This document shows, piece after piece, positions 54,626-64,000 of a stretch of DNA of 64,000 bases. The position numbers were made by a program, and so were the translations under genes. This DNA is from Novosphingobium profundi (GTDB lineage: Bacteria; Pseudomonadota; Alphaproteobacteria; Sphingomonadales; Sphingomonadaceae), in NCBI RefSeq assembly GCF_018491765.1, contig NZ_JABWCU010000001.1, forward strand, positions 62,001 to 126,000, in the 5' to 3' direction. The notes under the pieces were generated by a model. That model searched no databases. It saw nothing but the letters and a program-made list of their open reading frames with translations, and was not told the origin of the DNA. How positions within the stretch are numbered: position 1 is the first letter of the stretch; each line of letters opens with the position of its first letter.

Positions 54626-57478
54626 TTAGAAGGTCATGCGGCCCGAGATGAAGAAGTCGCGACCCAGCACGTCGTAGACACCCGGGTAGGTGTTGGTCTG
54701 CTGCTGGTTGTCGCCCATCGTCGGCGGCTGCTTGTTGAACAGGTTGTTGACACCGAAGGTGAGGCCGAAGTTCTCGGTCACGTCGGCGGCAAGCGTCAGG
54801 CCGAACAGGTCGTAGGCGCCGATGCGCTCGACCGCGTACTCGGTCGAGGGGTCGTCGTCGCGGACGGCACCGACGTGGTTCCAGTTCACGCTCGCGGTCA
54901 GCGGGCCGTCGATGTAGGTCAGACGCGTGGTCCACTTCCACTTCGGCGTCGGGTTGCCGCAGACCAGCACACCGAACTTGCCGGCGCACTCGTAGGTCTC
55001 TTCGGGCAGTTCCGCGACCGGGGTGTAGAGGTTGTGGATCGTGTAGTTGCCCATGAACTTGAACGCGAGCTTCGCGTTCTCGCCGATCAGGCCCTTGCCG
55101 ATTCCGTAGCTGTAACCCACTTCGAAGTCGATGCCTTCGACTTCGAGCGCGCCGGTGTTGGCGTTCAGGATCGCCGGCGGATTTTCACCGTCGAGCTGGC
55201 CGAGCGCATTGCGCGAGCCCACGAAGGCCTGGCAGTACTGGCTGTTGATGTCCTGAATGACGTTGTAGCACAGGTTCAGCGAGTTCGCGAGGCCACCGCC
55301 CAGGGTATCGATCGCGCCGTCGACGGTCACCTTGTACCAGTCAACCGTGGCGACGAAGCCGGGGAGGAAGGTCGGCTGGAAGACCACGCCTGCGGTCCAC
55401 GAGTCCGAGGTTTCTTCCTGCAGGTCGGGGTTGCCGCCGAACAGGCCCTGGATCTGCGTGTTGAGCTGGATCGAGTCGCTCCAGACCGAACCGGCGGGGA
55501 CACCGCTGGCGATGCAGAGCTGGCGGACCACGTCGGTCTGGCCCGATGCGGCCTGGTTGGCGCCGCAGGGGTCGGTCGCGCCGGGGAAGCCCTGCGACTG
55601 GCCACCGAACAGCTCCGACACGTTGGGAGCACGAACCGCACGCTGGTACTGACCACGCAGGGTGATGTCCGGGATCGGGGCGTATTCGATGCCGCCGGCA
55701 TAGGCCCAGACGCCACCGACCGCTTCGAGCGAGTAGTCGGAGTAGCGGCCGGCACCGGTCAGCTCGAGGCGGTAGACGCCCGGAGTGTCCGAAACGAGCG
55801 GCACGCGAAGCTCGGCGAAGAGCTCCTTGGTGTCGTAGGCGCCCTTGGTCGGGTCGCCGGCGTTGAAGCCGATGACGTCGCCCGAGGACAGCGCGGTGTC
55901 GGGGATGAACTCCGAGGAGACGCGGCGGTATTCGGCACCGATGGCGAAGCCGACGTCGTCACGGCTCATGCCGGTGTTGAACAGCGAACCGCTGATCGCG
56001 CCGGTCGCGACCTGGAGGGTCGAGATGTCGGTGTTCTGTGCGGTGATCGAAATCGCGTCGACCATTTCCTGGTCCAGCGTGTCCGGGCCGAAGATGTTGA
56101 TCGGCGTGCCGGTGCCGTCGAGGCCGGCCTGGAAGGCCGAACGCGAGACGTTGCCGGTCTGGATATTCGAGTTCCGCGTACGGGCGAACATGTAGTACGC
56201 GTCGTAGTTGATGTTGCTCGTGATCTCGCCACGCGCGCCAAGCAGGACGCGGAACGCACTGCGCTCGTCGAGCGAGTTGCGGGCGCCCACTTCGGTGACA
56301 CGACGCTGGATCGAGAGCGGCACCACGCCGTTGCCGTCGGTGTCGAGCGCGTTCAGCGCGGCGACGTCCGAAGCCGAGATGAACTGCGAGACCGTGGCGA
56401 TGTCGACATTGAAGGTGCCGGTGACGGGGGTCGCGGCAAGCTCGTTGGCAACGCGGTTGTTGACGTACGAGATCTCGGTGTAGACCGTGTGACCCGGCGA
56501 GACCTCGAAGTCGGCATAGCCGCCCAGGAGGTAGCGTTCCTGCGGAACCATCAGGTAGTTGACGGGGCCGTAGTTGTAGAGGTCGCTGCCATCACGCTGG
56601 GTGCTGGTGCCGGGGGTGCGGTAGACCGCGCCCGGCGAGCAGAACACGTTTCCGGTGGGGCACAGCGTGGTCGTCGGGTCGTCCGATTCGGTGGGCAGGG
56701 TCGACGTGAAGCGGCCATAGGGCACGGTCGAGGAGCCACCGGGGATGATGCCGCCTTCGTAGTCGTCCCAGTAGACGTCCTGCGAGAACTTGCGCGCCGA
56801 GGCGAAGATGCTCTTGCGCTTGTAGTATTCGCCATAGACGGTCGCATGGCCGCGGCCTTCGGCGAATTCGCCGCCGAACGCGAAGTTGGTGTCGAGACGC
56901 TGACCGTCGCCCTGGCCGGTCAGGCCGTACTGCGCGCCCAGCTCGATGCCGTCGACGTTCTTGAGGCGGAAGTTGACGACGCCGGCAAGCGCGTCCGAAC
57001 CGTAGACGGCCGAGGCACCGCCGGTCACCACGTCAACCGACTCGATCAGGAACGAGGGGATCGTGTTGAGGTCGACGACCTGGTTGGTGTCGTAGAACAT
57101 GTAGCGGCGGCCGTTGACGAGCACCATCGTGCGCTCGGCGCCCAGACCGCGCAGGTTGAGCGTCGCCACGCCGCCACCCGGGTTGTTCGAGAACGAGGTC
57201 GTGCCGGGGATGACCTGCGGCAGGTTGTTGATGACGCTTTCGACGTTCACCGCACCCGAGAGGGCGAATTCCTGGCTGTCGACGACGGCGACCGGGGCTG
57301 CCGATTCGACATTGCGGCGCGCAATGCGCGAACCGGTGACGACGATCTCGCCGCTGGGTTCGGCGCTCGACGCGGAATCGCTGCCGTCCTGGGCGTAGGC
57401 GCCCGTCGACGCGAGCGCCGCGAACGCGGTAAGGCTCGTCGCGCTGTACAGCGCGGCCTTCTTCAGAGTTGTTTTCAC
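54626..57478 (-). CDS. TonB-dependent receptor (large)
   Basis: 950 residues. The start is GTG (VKTTLKKAALYSATSL) with an AAGGGA ribosome site. A signal peptide is followed by SGEIVVTGSRIARRNVESAA, plug motifs PQVIPGTTSFSNNPGG and GLGAERTMVLVNGRRYMFYD, SVDVVTGGASAVYGSDALAG, and a barrel ending in FFISGRMTF. The GLGAERTMVLVNGRR block and the size place it in the same Oar-like subgroup as the receptor at 47098. A long A+T-rich leader with a shared TGCAACATTGG element precedes it. The pair flanks the oxygenases in the same orientation. Confidence 0.96.
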   Translation of the reverse strand: MKTTLKKAALYSATSLTAFAALASTGAYAQDGSDSASSAEPSGEIVVTGSRIARRNVESAAPVAVVDSQEFALSGAVNVESVINNLPQVIPGTTSFSNNPGGGVATLNLRGLGAERTMVLVNGRRYMFYDTNQVVDLNTIPSFLIESVDVVTGGASAVYGSDALAGVVNFRLKNVDGIELGAQYGLTGQGDGQRLDTNFAFGGEFAEGRGHATVYGEYYKRKSIFASARKFSQDVYWDDYEGGIIPGGSSTVPYGRFTSTLPTESDDPTTTLCPTGNVFCSPGAVYRTPGTSTQRDGSDLYNYGPVNYLMVPQERYLLGGYADFEVSPGHTVYTEISYVNNRVANELAATPVTGTFNVDIATVSQFISASDVAALNALDTDGNGVVPLSIQRRVTEVGARNSLDERSAFRVLLGARGEITSNINYDAYYMFARTRNSNIQTGNVSRSAFQAGLDGTGTPINIFGPDTLDQEMVDAISITAQNTDISTLQVATGAISGSLFNTGMSRDDVGFAIGAEYRRVSSEFIPDTALSSGDVIGFNAGDPTKGAYDTKELFAELRVPLVSDTPGVYRLELTGAGRYSDYSLEAVGGVWAYAGGIEYAPIPDITLRGQYQRAVRAPNVSELFGGQSQGFPGATDPCGANQAASGQTDVVRQLCIASGVPAGSVWSDSIQLNTQIQGLFGGNPDLQEETSDSWTAGVVFQPTFLPGFVATVDWYKVTVDGAIDTLGGGLANSLNLCYNVIQDINSQYCQAFVGSRNALGQLDGENPPAILNANTGALEVEGIDFEVGYSYGIGKGLIGENAKLAFKFMGNYTIHNLYTPVAELPEETYECAGKFGVLVCGNPTPKWKWTTRLTYIDGPLTASVNWNHVGAVRDDDPSTEYAVERIGAYDLFGLTLAADVTENFGLTFGVNNLFNKQPPTMGDNQQQTNTYPGVYDVLGRDFFISGRMTF

Positions 57479-57980
57479 GTGTGTGTCCCTTGTTGCTTCA
57501 GTTCTCCCGACAGGTGCGTGACCAATCCTGAAGGGTGACCCGGATGCCGGCTAACATGCGCGGATTGCGCGCAAGGTCGCCATGCGTCAGTTTTGTTGCG
57601 CTCTGGCGGTCCGCTTTCAATCCCATGTTGTGCACGGCGGGAAAATGACGGCCGGGTTGTGTCATTGTTGCAACATTGGTGTGTGCGATATTTGCCTCGG
57701 GCATTTGTTGCGGTTCTTTTGCAATTGCGCGTTGCAGTGATGAAGTGGCTTGTTTGGTGGCCTTTTGGCATCCATCTTTCGTGGAAGGCGTGCCGTTTGA
57801 AATGTTGTTGTTTCGCATCGGCAAGCTTGGGCGGGATGATTGACCCCCGCGATCAACCCTTTTAATCATGCGATTAAACAGCAATTCGTCGCGGTGCGCG
57901 CGCTGGCCAGGCTGTAGCGGCCCTCGCCGTTGAGGTGCCCGACGCGTGGCGAAGGCCATGAACGACAAGGAAACGGGTTG
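57479..57980. promoter_or_regulatory. Divergent regulatory region between a TonB receptor and the SDR operon
   Basis: 502 bases with no supported gene and a clearly lower G+C content between 57600 and 57880. The element TGCAACATTGG is at 57669-57679, 191 bases before the receptor start, and a perfect palindrome at 57861-57878 lies before the SDR gene. Many TTG/CAA words recall the leader at 50059. Confidence 0.5.
57861..57878. promoter_or_regulatory. Probable TetR-type operator upstream of the SDR-tetR operon
   Basis: TTTAATC (57861-57867), four bases ATGC, then GATTAAA (57872-57878) form an exact inverted repeat 102 bases before the SDR start codon. The TetR regulator gene is the second gene of the operon, so autoregulation through this site is a reasonable reading. 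Confidence 0.6.
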
Positions 57981-58766
57981 ATGGAACTGGAACAGGCAGG
58001 AGCAGCGGTCATCACGGGCGGTGCATCCGGACTGGGGGCGGCAACGGCGCGCGCGCTTGTGGCGCGGGATGTGAAAGTGGCGCTATTCGATCGCGATGCG
58101 GCGGCTGGAGAGGCGCTCGCGGCCGAGCTGGGCGCGCTCTATTGCGCGGTCGACGTGACCGACGAGACCAGCGTGTTGGCGGGCTTCGCGCGTGCGCGCG
58201 AGACGCACGGGCAAGAACGCATCCTGGTCAATTGCGCCGGGATCGCGCCAGCTGCGCGCACGGTCGGGCGCGACCGGGCGAGTGGTGCGCGCCGGGCGCA
58301 CGACATGGCGCTGTTCGAGAAGGCGGTCGCGATCAACCTGTCGGGCACCTTCCGCTGCGTCGCGCACGCGGCGACCGGCATGGTGGGGCTGGAACCGCTC
58401 GACGCTTCGGGTGCGCGCGGGGTGATCGTCAACACCGCCTCGATTGCGGCGCAGGACGGTCAGGTCGGGCAGGCGGCCTACGCCGCCTCGAAGGGCGGGG
58501 TTGCGGCAATGACGCTGCCGCTCGCGCGCGACCTGATGGACGAGGGCATTCGTGTCAACGCGATCCTGCCCGGCATCTTCGAGACGCCGATGGTCGCCGG
58601 GATGCCGCAGGCGGTGCAGGATGCTCTGGCGGCCTCGATCCCCTGTCCCAAGCGGCTCGGGCGTCCCGACGAATACGCCGAGCTCGCGCTTTTCCTGATC
58701 GCGAGCGACTATCTCAACGGCGAGTGCATCCGGCTCGACGGGGCGGTGCGGATGGGGCCGCGCTGA
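57981..58766 (+). CDS. Short-chain dehydrogenase/reductase (3-hydroxyacyl-CoA dehydrogenase type II-like)
   Basis: 261 residues. NAD(P)-binding TGGASGLGAATARAL (13-27), VDVTDE, NCAGIAP and catalytic Ser/Tyr/Lys in TASIAAQDGQVGQAAYAASKGG. The sequence beginning GGASGLGAATARAL and ILPGIFETPMVAGMP resembles HSD17B10-type 3-hydroxyacyl-CoA dehydrogenases. A fatty-acyl or branched-chain-acyl oxidation role is possible. It is followed by a TetR gene after 58 bases. Confidence 0.88.
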   Translation: MELEQAGAAVITGGASGLGAATARALVARDVKVALFDRDAAAGEALAAELGALYCAVDVTDETSVLAGFARARETHGQERILVNCAGIAPAARTVGRDRASGARRAHDMALFEKAVAINLSGTFRCVAHAATGMVGLEPLDASGARGVIVNTASIAAQDGQVGQAAYAASKGGVAAMTLPLARDLMDEGIRVNAILPGIFETPMVAGMPQAVQDALAASIPCPKRLGRPDEYAELALFLIASDYLNGECIRLDGAVRMGPR

Positions 58767-58824
58767 GCGGCCGGGACGAACGAAGCACTTGCGCTCGGAT
58801 CGAAGAGGGGGGAAGGGAGCGGCC

Positions 58825-59454
58825 ATGGCCGACAAACAGGATCTGGGTGCCCCTCCGGGAGCGCGGGCGCTGCTGCTCGACACGGCAAGCGCGATCATGC
58901 GCGATGGCGATGTGATCGACATCTCGCTGTCCGAGCTGTCGCTGCGCTCGGGCCTCAATTCGGCGCTGGTAAAGTATTACTTCGGCAACAAGGCCGGGCT
59001 GCTCAAGGCGCTGCTCGACCGCGACTGGGAGGCGATCGTCACCTCGGTCGACGCGCTCGTCGCCAAGGATGGCTGGGCGCCCGAGGCCAAGCTGCGTCGG
59101 CACTTGTGGAAGGTCGTCGACACCTTCTACGAGGTGCCCTACCTCAACCGCCTGACGATGCGCGTGATCCGCGAGAGCGACGACGCCGAGGCGCGGCGCA
59201 TCGCCGACTGCTACCTGGCGCCGATGTACCGGGCCTACGAAAGCCTGATCGGCGACGGTGTGGCGGCGGGTGTGTTCCGTCCGATCGACCCGCAGCTGTT
59301 CTATTTCACCGTGACCGGCGCGGGCGACCGCTTCTTCTCGGCGCGCCTGGTCCTCAAGCACTGCTTCGACCAGGACACGTTGACCGAGGCGCTGCGCGAC
59401 CGCTATCGCGAGCACACCATCGACATCATCATGGCAGGTATCCTTGCGCGCTGA
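58825..59454 (+). CDS. TetR family transcriptional regulator
   Basis: 209 residues from the ATG of MADKQDLGAP, with GGGAAGGGAG upstream. The N-terminal helix-turn-helix is ISLSELSLRSGLNSALVKYYF followed by GNKAGLLKALLDRD; the C-terminal ligand domain is helical with LNRLTMRVIRESDD. This TetR subgroup often governs acyl-CoA or degradation operons. It lies in the operon with the SDR, and a matching palindrome is found upstream. Confidence 0.9.
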   Translation: MADKQDLGAPPGARALLLDTASAIMRDGDVIDISLSELSLRSGLNSALVKYYFGNKAGLLKALLDRDWEAIVTSVDALVAKDGWAPEAKLRRHLWKVVDTFYEVPYLNRLTMRVIRESDDAEARRIADCYLAPMYRAYESLIGDGVAAGVFRPIDPQLFYFTVTGAGDRFFSARLVLKHCFDQDTLTEALRDRYREHTIDIIMAGILAR

Positions 59455-60334
59455 AAAATCGACGTTCTGGCACATCGGGGTGATCGGCGGCTCGGGCCTC
59501 GCGGCGGGGCTCGCGCTCGAGGACGCGCAGGAGATCGAGGTCGCCTCGCCCTTCGGTGCACCCTCTGGGCCGGTGACCACTGGGCGCATCGGCGATGTGC
59601 GCCTGACCTTCCTCGCGCGCCATGGCAAGGGCCATGCGATCCCGCCGTCCGAGGTCAACTACCGCGCGAACATCGACGTGCTCAAGCGCTGCGGGGTGAC
59701 CGACGTGATCTCGCTCTCGGCAATCGGGTCGCTGTGCGAGGAGATGGCGCCCGGACACATGGTGCTCGTCGACCAGTTCATCGATCGGACCACGCGCCGC
59801 GAAAACAGCTTCTTCGGGGCAGGCCTCGTCGCGCACGTCTCGCTCGCCGATCCGACGTGCGAACGGCTGCGCGCGATGCTGGGGGAGGCCGCGAGCCTGG
59901 CGGGCGGCCACGTCCATGGTTCGGGCACGTATGTCTGCATCGAGGGGCCGCAGTTCTCGACCCGCGCGGAAAGTTGGATGTACCAGGGCTGGGGGGCGCA
60001 GGTAATCGGCATGACCGCGATGCCCGAGGCGCGCCTCGCGCGCGAGGCCGAGCTGCCTTACGCGATGCTCGGCATGGTCACCGACTACGACTGCTGGCGC
60101 GAGGACGAGGCGGGCGTGGAGGTCAGTCACGTGCTCAAGGTCATGCAGAGGAACGCGGACGTCGCGCGCTGGTCGGTGCGCGAACTGGCGCGCCATCTGC
60201 CGGCCCGCCGCGAGCCGGTGCCGATCGACACCGCGCTCGAGCACGCGCTGATGACCGCGCACGAGCAGCGCGACACGCGGCGCGTGCGCATGCTCGACGC
60301 GGTCGCCTGCCGCCTGTTCGGCGAGCGCGACTGA
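59444..60334 (+). CDS. mtnP: S-methyl-5'-thioadenosine phosphorylase family protein
   Basis: 296 residues starting at TTG, overlapping the TetR stop by 11 bases. HIGVIGGSGL (10-19), RHGKGHAIPPSEVNYRANI, SAIGSL and GTYVCIEGPQFSTRAES match MTA/purine nucleoside phosphorylases of the MtnP type. It cleaves methylthioadenosine, a by-product of polyamine and homoserine-lactone synthesis, with phosphate. The strong overlap indicates translational coupling. Relatives acting on other purine nucleosides (PNP II/MTIP) cannot be ruled out. Confidence 0.9.
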   Translation: MRAEKSTFWHIGVIGGSGLAAGLALEDAQEIEVASPFGAPSGPVTTGRIGDVRLTFLARHGKGHAIPPSEVNYRANIDVLKRCGVTDVISLSAIGSLCEEMAPGHMVLVDQFIDRTTRRENSFFGAGLVAHVSLADPTCERLRAMLGEAASLAGGHVHGSGTYVCIEGPQFSTRAESWMYQGWGAQVIGMTAMPEARLAREAELPYAMLGMVTDYDCWREDEAGVEVSHVLKVMQRNADVARWSVRELARHLPARREPVPIDTALEHALMTAHEQRDTRRVRMLDAVACRLFGERD

Positions 60335-60354
60335 GCGTTCAGGAGCGCGTGGTG

Positions 60355-60636
60355 ATGGCCCGCAAATCCCGCTACAAGCGCTACCTCACCGCGACCATGC
60401 CCGATGGCTACGTCAAGACGATCGGCCCCACCGCGGATCCCTTCACGCATTACTGGCGCATCGTCGCCGAACTTGCCAACGGCAAGACCGAGGTGTTCTG
60501 GGGGCATACGCGCTCGCTTGCCGAGGCGAGGAAGCTCAAGGGTGCGGCGGGCGACGGCGCGCGCCAGCGCGGCTGGGCCAGCTACCGCTTCGAGATCGCC
60601 GAACTGGTCGAGAGCGACACAGCGCCGGAGGGGTGA
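60355..60636 (+). CDS. Small basic protein of unknown function
   Basis: 93 residues. It begins MARKSRYKRYLTATMPDGYV and has a central YWRIVAELANGKTEVFWG unit plausible as a small alpha/beta domain, without signal peptide or membrane helix. The Arg/Lys-rich N terminus could bind nucleic acid. It follows the phosphorylase gene by 20 bases and is probably in the same operon. No recognised domain. Confidence 0.7.
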   Translation: MARKSRYKRYLTATMPDGYVKTIGPTADPFTHYWRIVAELANGKTEVFWGHTRSLAEARKLKGAAGDGARQRGWASYRFEIAELVESDTAPEG

Positions 60637-61077
60637 AAGGGCTTTCCTTGACCGAACGGGCCAATTCTCGTAAGGGCGCCCATCGCCTGCGGCTATGTCT
60701 GCGGGCGGGCTTTTAGAGCTGAACACTGTCGGTGTTTGGTTTTCGGCGGATTTCCGGCCTCCTGGCAGGCGGACAAGGGTCCTTGCGACCGGCCTCTCCC
60801 GATTCGGGGAAGGTCCCACCGAACACCTCGCGGCAGAGTAATCCGGTGCCTTTCGGGCCGGGTGGAGTGTTTTTCGGCTCGCGAAGGACCCGGGATCGTG
60901 CCGCTGCCTGCAAGGCGCAGCGAGCTTCCTGGGCATTCCTTCGCGAATCGGCATTCTTCCCAGATCGCATGGCACCGGCCCTGAGACCCAGGGTGCGAGG
61001 GGTCCGTCCCGTGGTTTGCGGCTCTGCCACGGAGCGGGCCGGATCCATCGCACTCCCGATTTGAAAGAAGAGTATAG
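60637..61077 (+). promoter_or_regulatory. Leader and promoter region of the str operon
   Basis: 441 bases with no supported gene. A small dyad AACAC (60722) with GTGTT (60732) and a following TTGGTTTT form a terminator-like stem after the preceding operon. The rest is G+C-rich with many short repeats and ends with GAAAGAAGAGTATAG before rpsL. A promoter for S12-S7-EF-G must lie here. Confidence 0.5.
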
Positions 61078-61449
61078 ATGCCCACTATCAACCAGCTGAT
61101 CCGCAAGGGTCGCGAGCCGCAGAAGGCCAAGTCCAAGGTCCCGGCCATGGAGCAGAACCCGCAGAAGCGTGGCGTCTGCACCCGCGTGTACACCACGACC
61201 CCGAAGAAGCCGAACTCGGCACTTCGCAAGGTTGCCAAGGTGCGCCTCACCAACAGCCGCGAAGTCATTTCGTACATCCCGGGTGAGGGCCACAACCTGC
61301 AGGAGCACTCGGTCGTGCTCATCCGCGGCGGCCGTGTGCGCGACCTTCCCGGTGTGCGCTACCACATCCTGCGCGGCGTGCTCGACACGCAGGGCGTCAA
61401 GGACCGCAAGCAGTCGCGCTCGAAGTACGGCGCCAAGCGTCCCAAGTGA
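61078..61449 (+). CDS. rpsL: Ribosomal protein S12
   Basis: 123 residues. The conserved [19 protein letters not shown] block (with the lysine where streptomycin-resistance mutations occur) and [27 protein letters not shown] are intact. S12 lies at the decoding centre of the 30S subunit. It is the first gene of the str operon and is followed by rpsG after 94 bases. Confidence 0.99.
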   Translation: MPTINQLIRKGREPQKAKSKVPAMEQNPQKRGVCTRVYTTTPKKPNSALRKVAKVRLTNSREVISYIPGEGHNLQEHSVVLIRGGRVRDLPGVRYHILRGVLDTQGVKDRKQSRSKYGAKRPK

Positions 61450-61543
61450 TCCGGCAGCGGCGCCTGGTTGGCGCTGCTCCATGACATTTCACGGATGGTG
61501 ATGCGCTTTCGCACCCGTCCGCAAGAACAAGGAATTCAAAACG

Positions 61544-62014
61544 ATGTCACGTCGTCGTCGTCCCGAGAAGCGGGAAATCCTGCCGGATCCGAAGTTTGGT
61601 GATCTGGTCCTGTCGAAGTTCATGAACAACCTCATGTACGACGGCAAGAAGTCGGCTGCCGAGCGTATCGTCTATGGCGCGCTCGACACCATGGAAACCC
61701 GCGCCAAGGCCGATCCGGTCCAGCTGTTCCATGACGCCCTCAACAACGTCAAGCCGCAGATCGAGGTCCGCAGCCGCCGCGTCGGTGGTGCGACCTACCA
61801 GGTCCCCGTCGAAGTGCGCCCCGAGCGCGCCCAGGCCCTTGCGATCCGCTGGCTCATCACCGCGGCCCGCAACCGCCCCGAGACCACCATGTCGGCCCGC
61901 CTCTCGGGCGAGCTCATGGATGCGGCGAACAACCGCGGCAACGCCGTGAAGAAGCGCGAAGACACGCACCGCATGGCGGACGCGAACCGCGCCTTCTCGC
62001 ACTACCGCTGGTAA
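61544..62014 (+). CDS. rpsG: Ribosomal protein S7
   Basis: 156 residues. [20 protein letters not shown] and the RNA-binding region [20 protein letters not shown] are family-typical; the C terminus [18 protein letters not shown] is intact. S7 binds 16S rRNA at the head of the 30S subunit and in other bacteria regulates its own operon. It lies 143 bases before fusA. Confidence 0.99.
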   Translation: MSRRRRPEKREILPDPKFGDLVLSKFMNNLMYDGKKSAAERIVYGALDTMETRAKADPVQLFHDALNNVKPQIEVRSRRVGGATYQVPVEVRPERAQALAIRWLITAARNRPETTMSARLSGELMDAANNRGNAVKKREDTHRMADANRAFSHYRW

Positions 62015-62157
62015 GACGCTTCGTGGCGCGCCCATGCATCGCCCTGGCTCCCGGCCATTGCGCGATGTCATGGGCGCGTCACACTTTCATTTCAGGAGGC
62101 ACGGGTTTATTTCGGCCCGCAACCGCCTTCTCATCCTCCTGCTAAGGAACCTGCACC

Positions 62158-64000
<1,843 letters not shown>

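Noticed and set aside
57498..57968. A 156-codon minus-strand frame in the receptor leader
   Set aside because: It has no ribosome site, no recognisable domain and lies in an A+T-rich regulatory region with a palindrome and the shared element. A real small gene cannot be fully excluded.

Overview
The window is a continuous, densely coded, GC-rich chromosomal segment from an alphaproteobacterium, most likely a sphingomonad (Novosphingobium/Sphingobium-like). This rests on gene content and protein style: several large TonB-dependent receptors, a ChpT histidine phosphotransferase of the CtrA relay, an ATP12 chaperone, GatCAB instead of GlnRS-type amidation, an alphaproteobacterial RpoH, a type A RNase P RNA and an S12-S7-EF-G str operon. 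No tRNA, rRNA operon, CRISPR array, insertion sequence or prophage was recognised. Both ends cut genes: a TonB receptor on the left and fusA on the right.

Layout. 1-3.6 kb: the tail of one TonB-dependent receptor and a complete tandem paralogue. 3.6-10.4 kb: housekeeping genes (mtgA, rpoH, rluD, a JAMM peptidase, chpT, a cell-wall amidase, rnpB, a metallophosphatase, a glyoxalase). 10.5-13.2 kb: a translationally coupled glycosyltransferase/outer-membrane pair resembling a shortened NfrB/NfrA system. 13.2-18.9 kb: a TauE permease with its TIGR02186 partner, a HerA-like ATPase, a MATE exporter and queE. 19.3-22.3 kb: a sulfotransferase, a polysaccharide pyruvyl transferase-like enzyme and an exported unknown. 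22.5-31.3 kb: valS, a four-gene Mla-type lipid transport operon, an SMP-30-like propeller and a small outer-membrane barrel. 31.4-34.7 kb: a tight minus-strand run crcB, RluA-family synthase, HAD phosphatase, small membrane protein, ATP12. 35-40 kb: rpsU, two tandem FKBPs and gatCAB. 40.1-47 kb: a porin-like barrel, a small unknown, a two-unit M16 protease and clpB.

47-57.5 kb is the most interesting accessory stretch. Two full-length TonB-dependent receptors, both on the minus strand, flank three non-haem iron/2-oxoglutarate oxygenases (two divergent paralogues and one TPR fusion) and an exported Cys-containing unknown. Both receptors have long A+T-richer leaders carrying a shared TGCAACAyTGG element at nearly the same distance from the start. 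A coordinated import-and-modify system is a reasonable hypothesis but is not demonstrated.

58-60.6 kb: an SDR, TetR regulator, MTA phosphorylase and small unknown form an operon with a likely TetR operator upstream. The window ends in rpsL-rpsG-fusA. Two regulatory points link genes: rpoH has a nested dyad upstream, and clpB is preceded by a sequence that fits the alphaproteobacterial RpoH promoter pattern, with a perfect dyad in its spacer.
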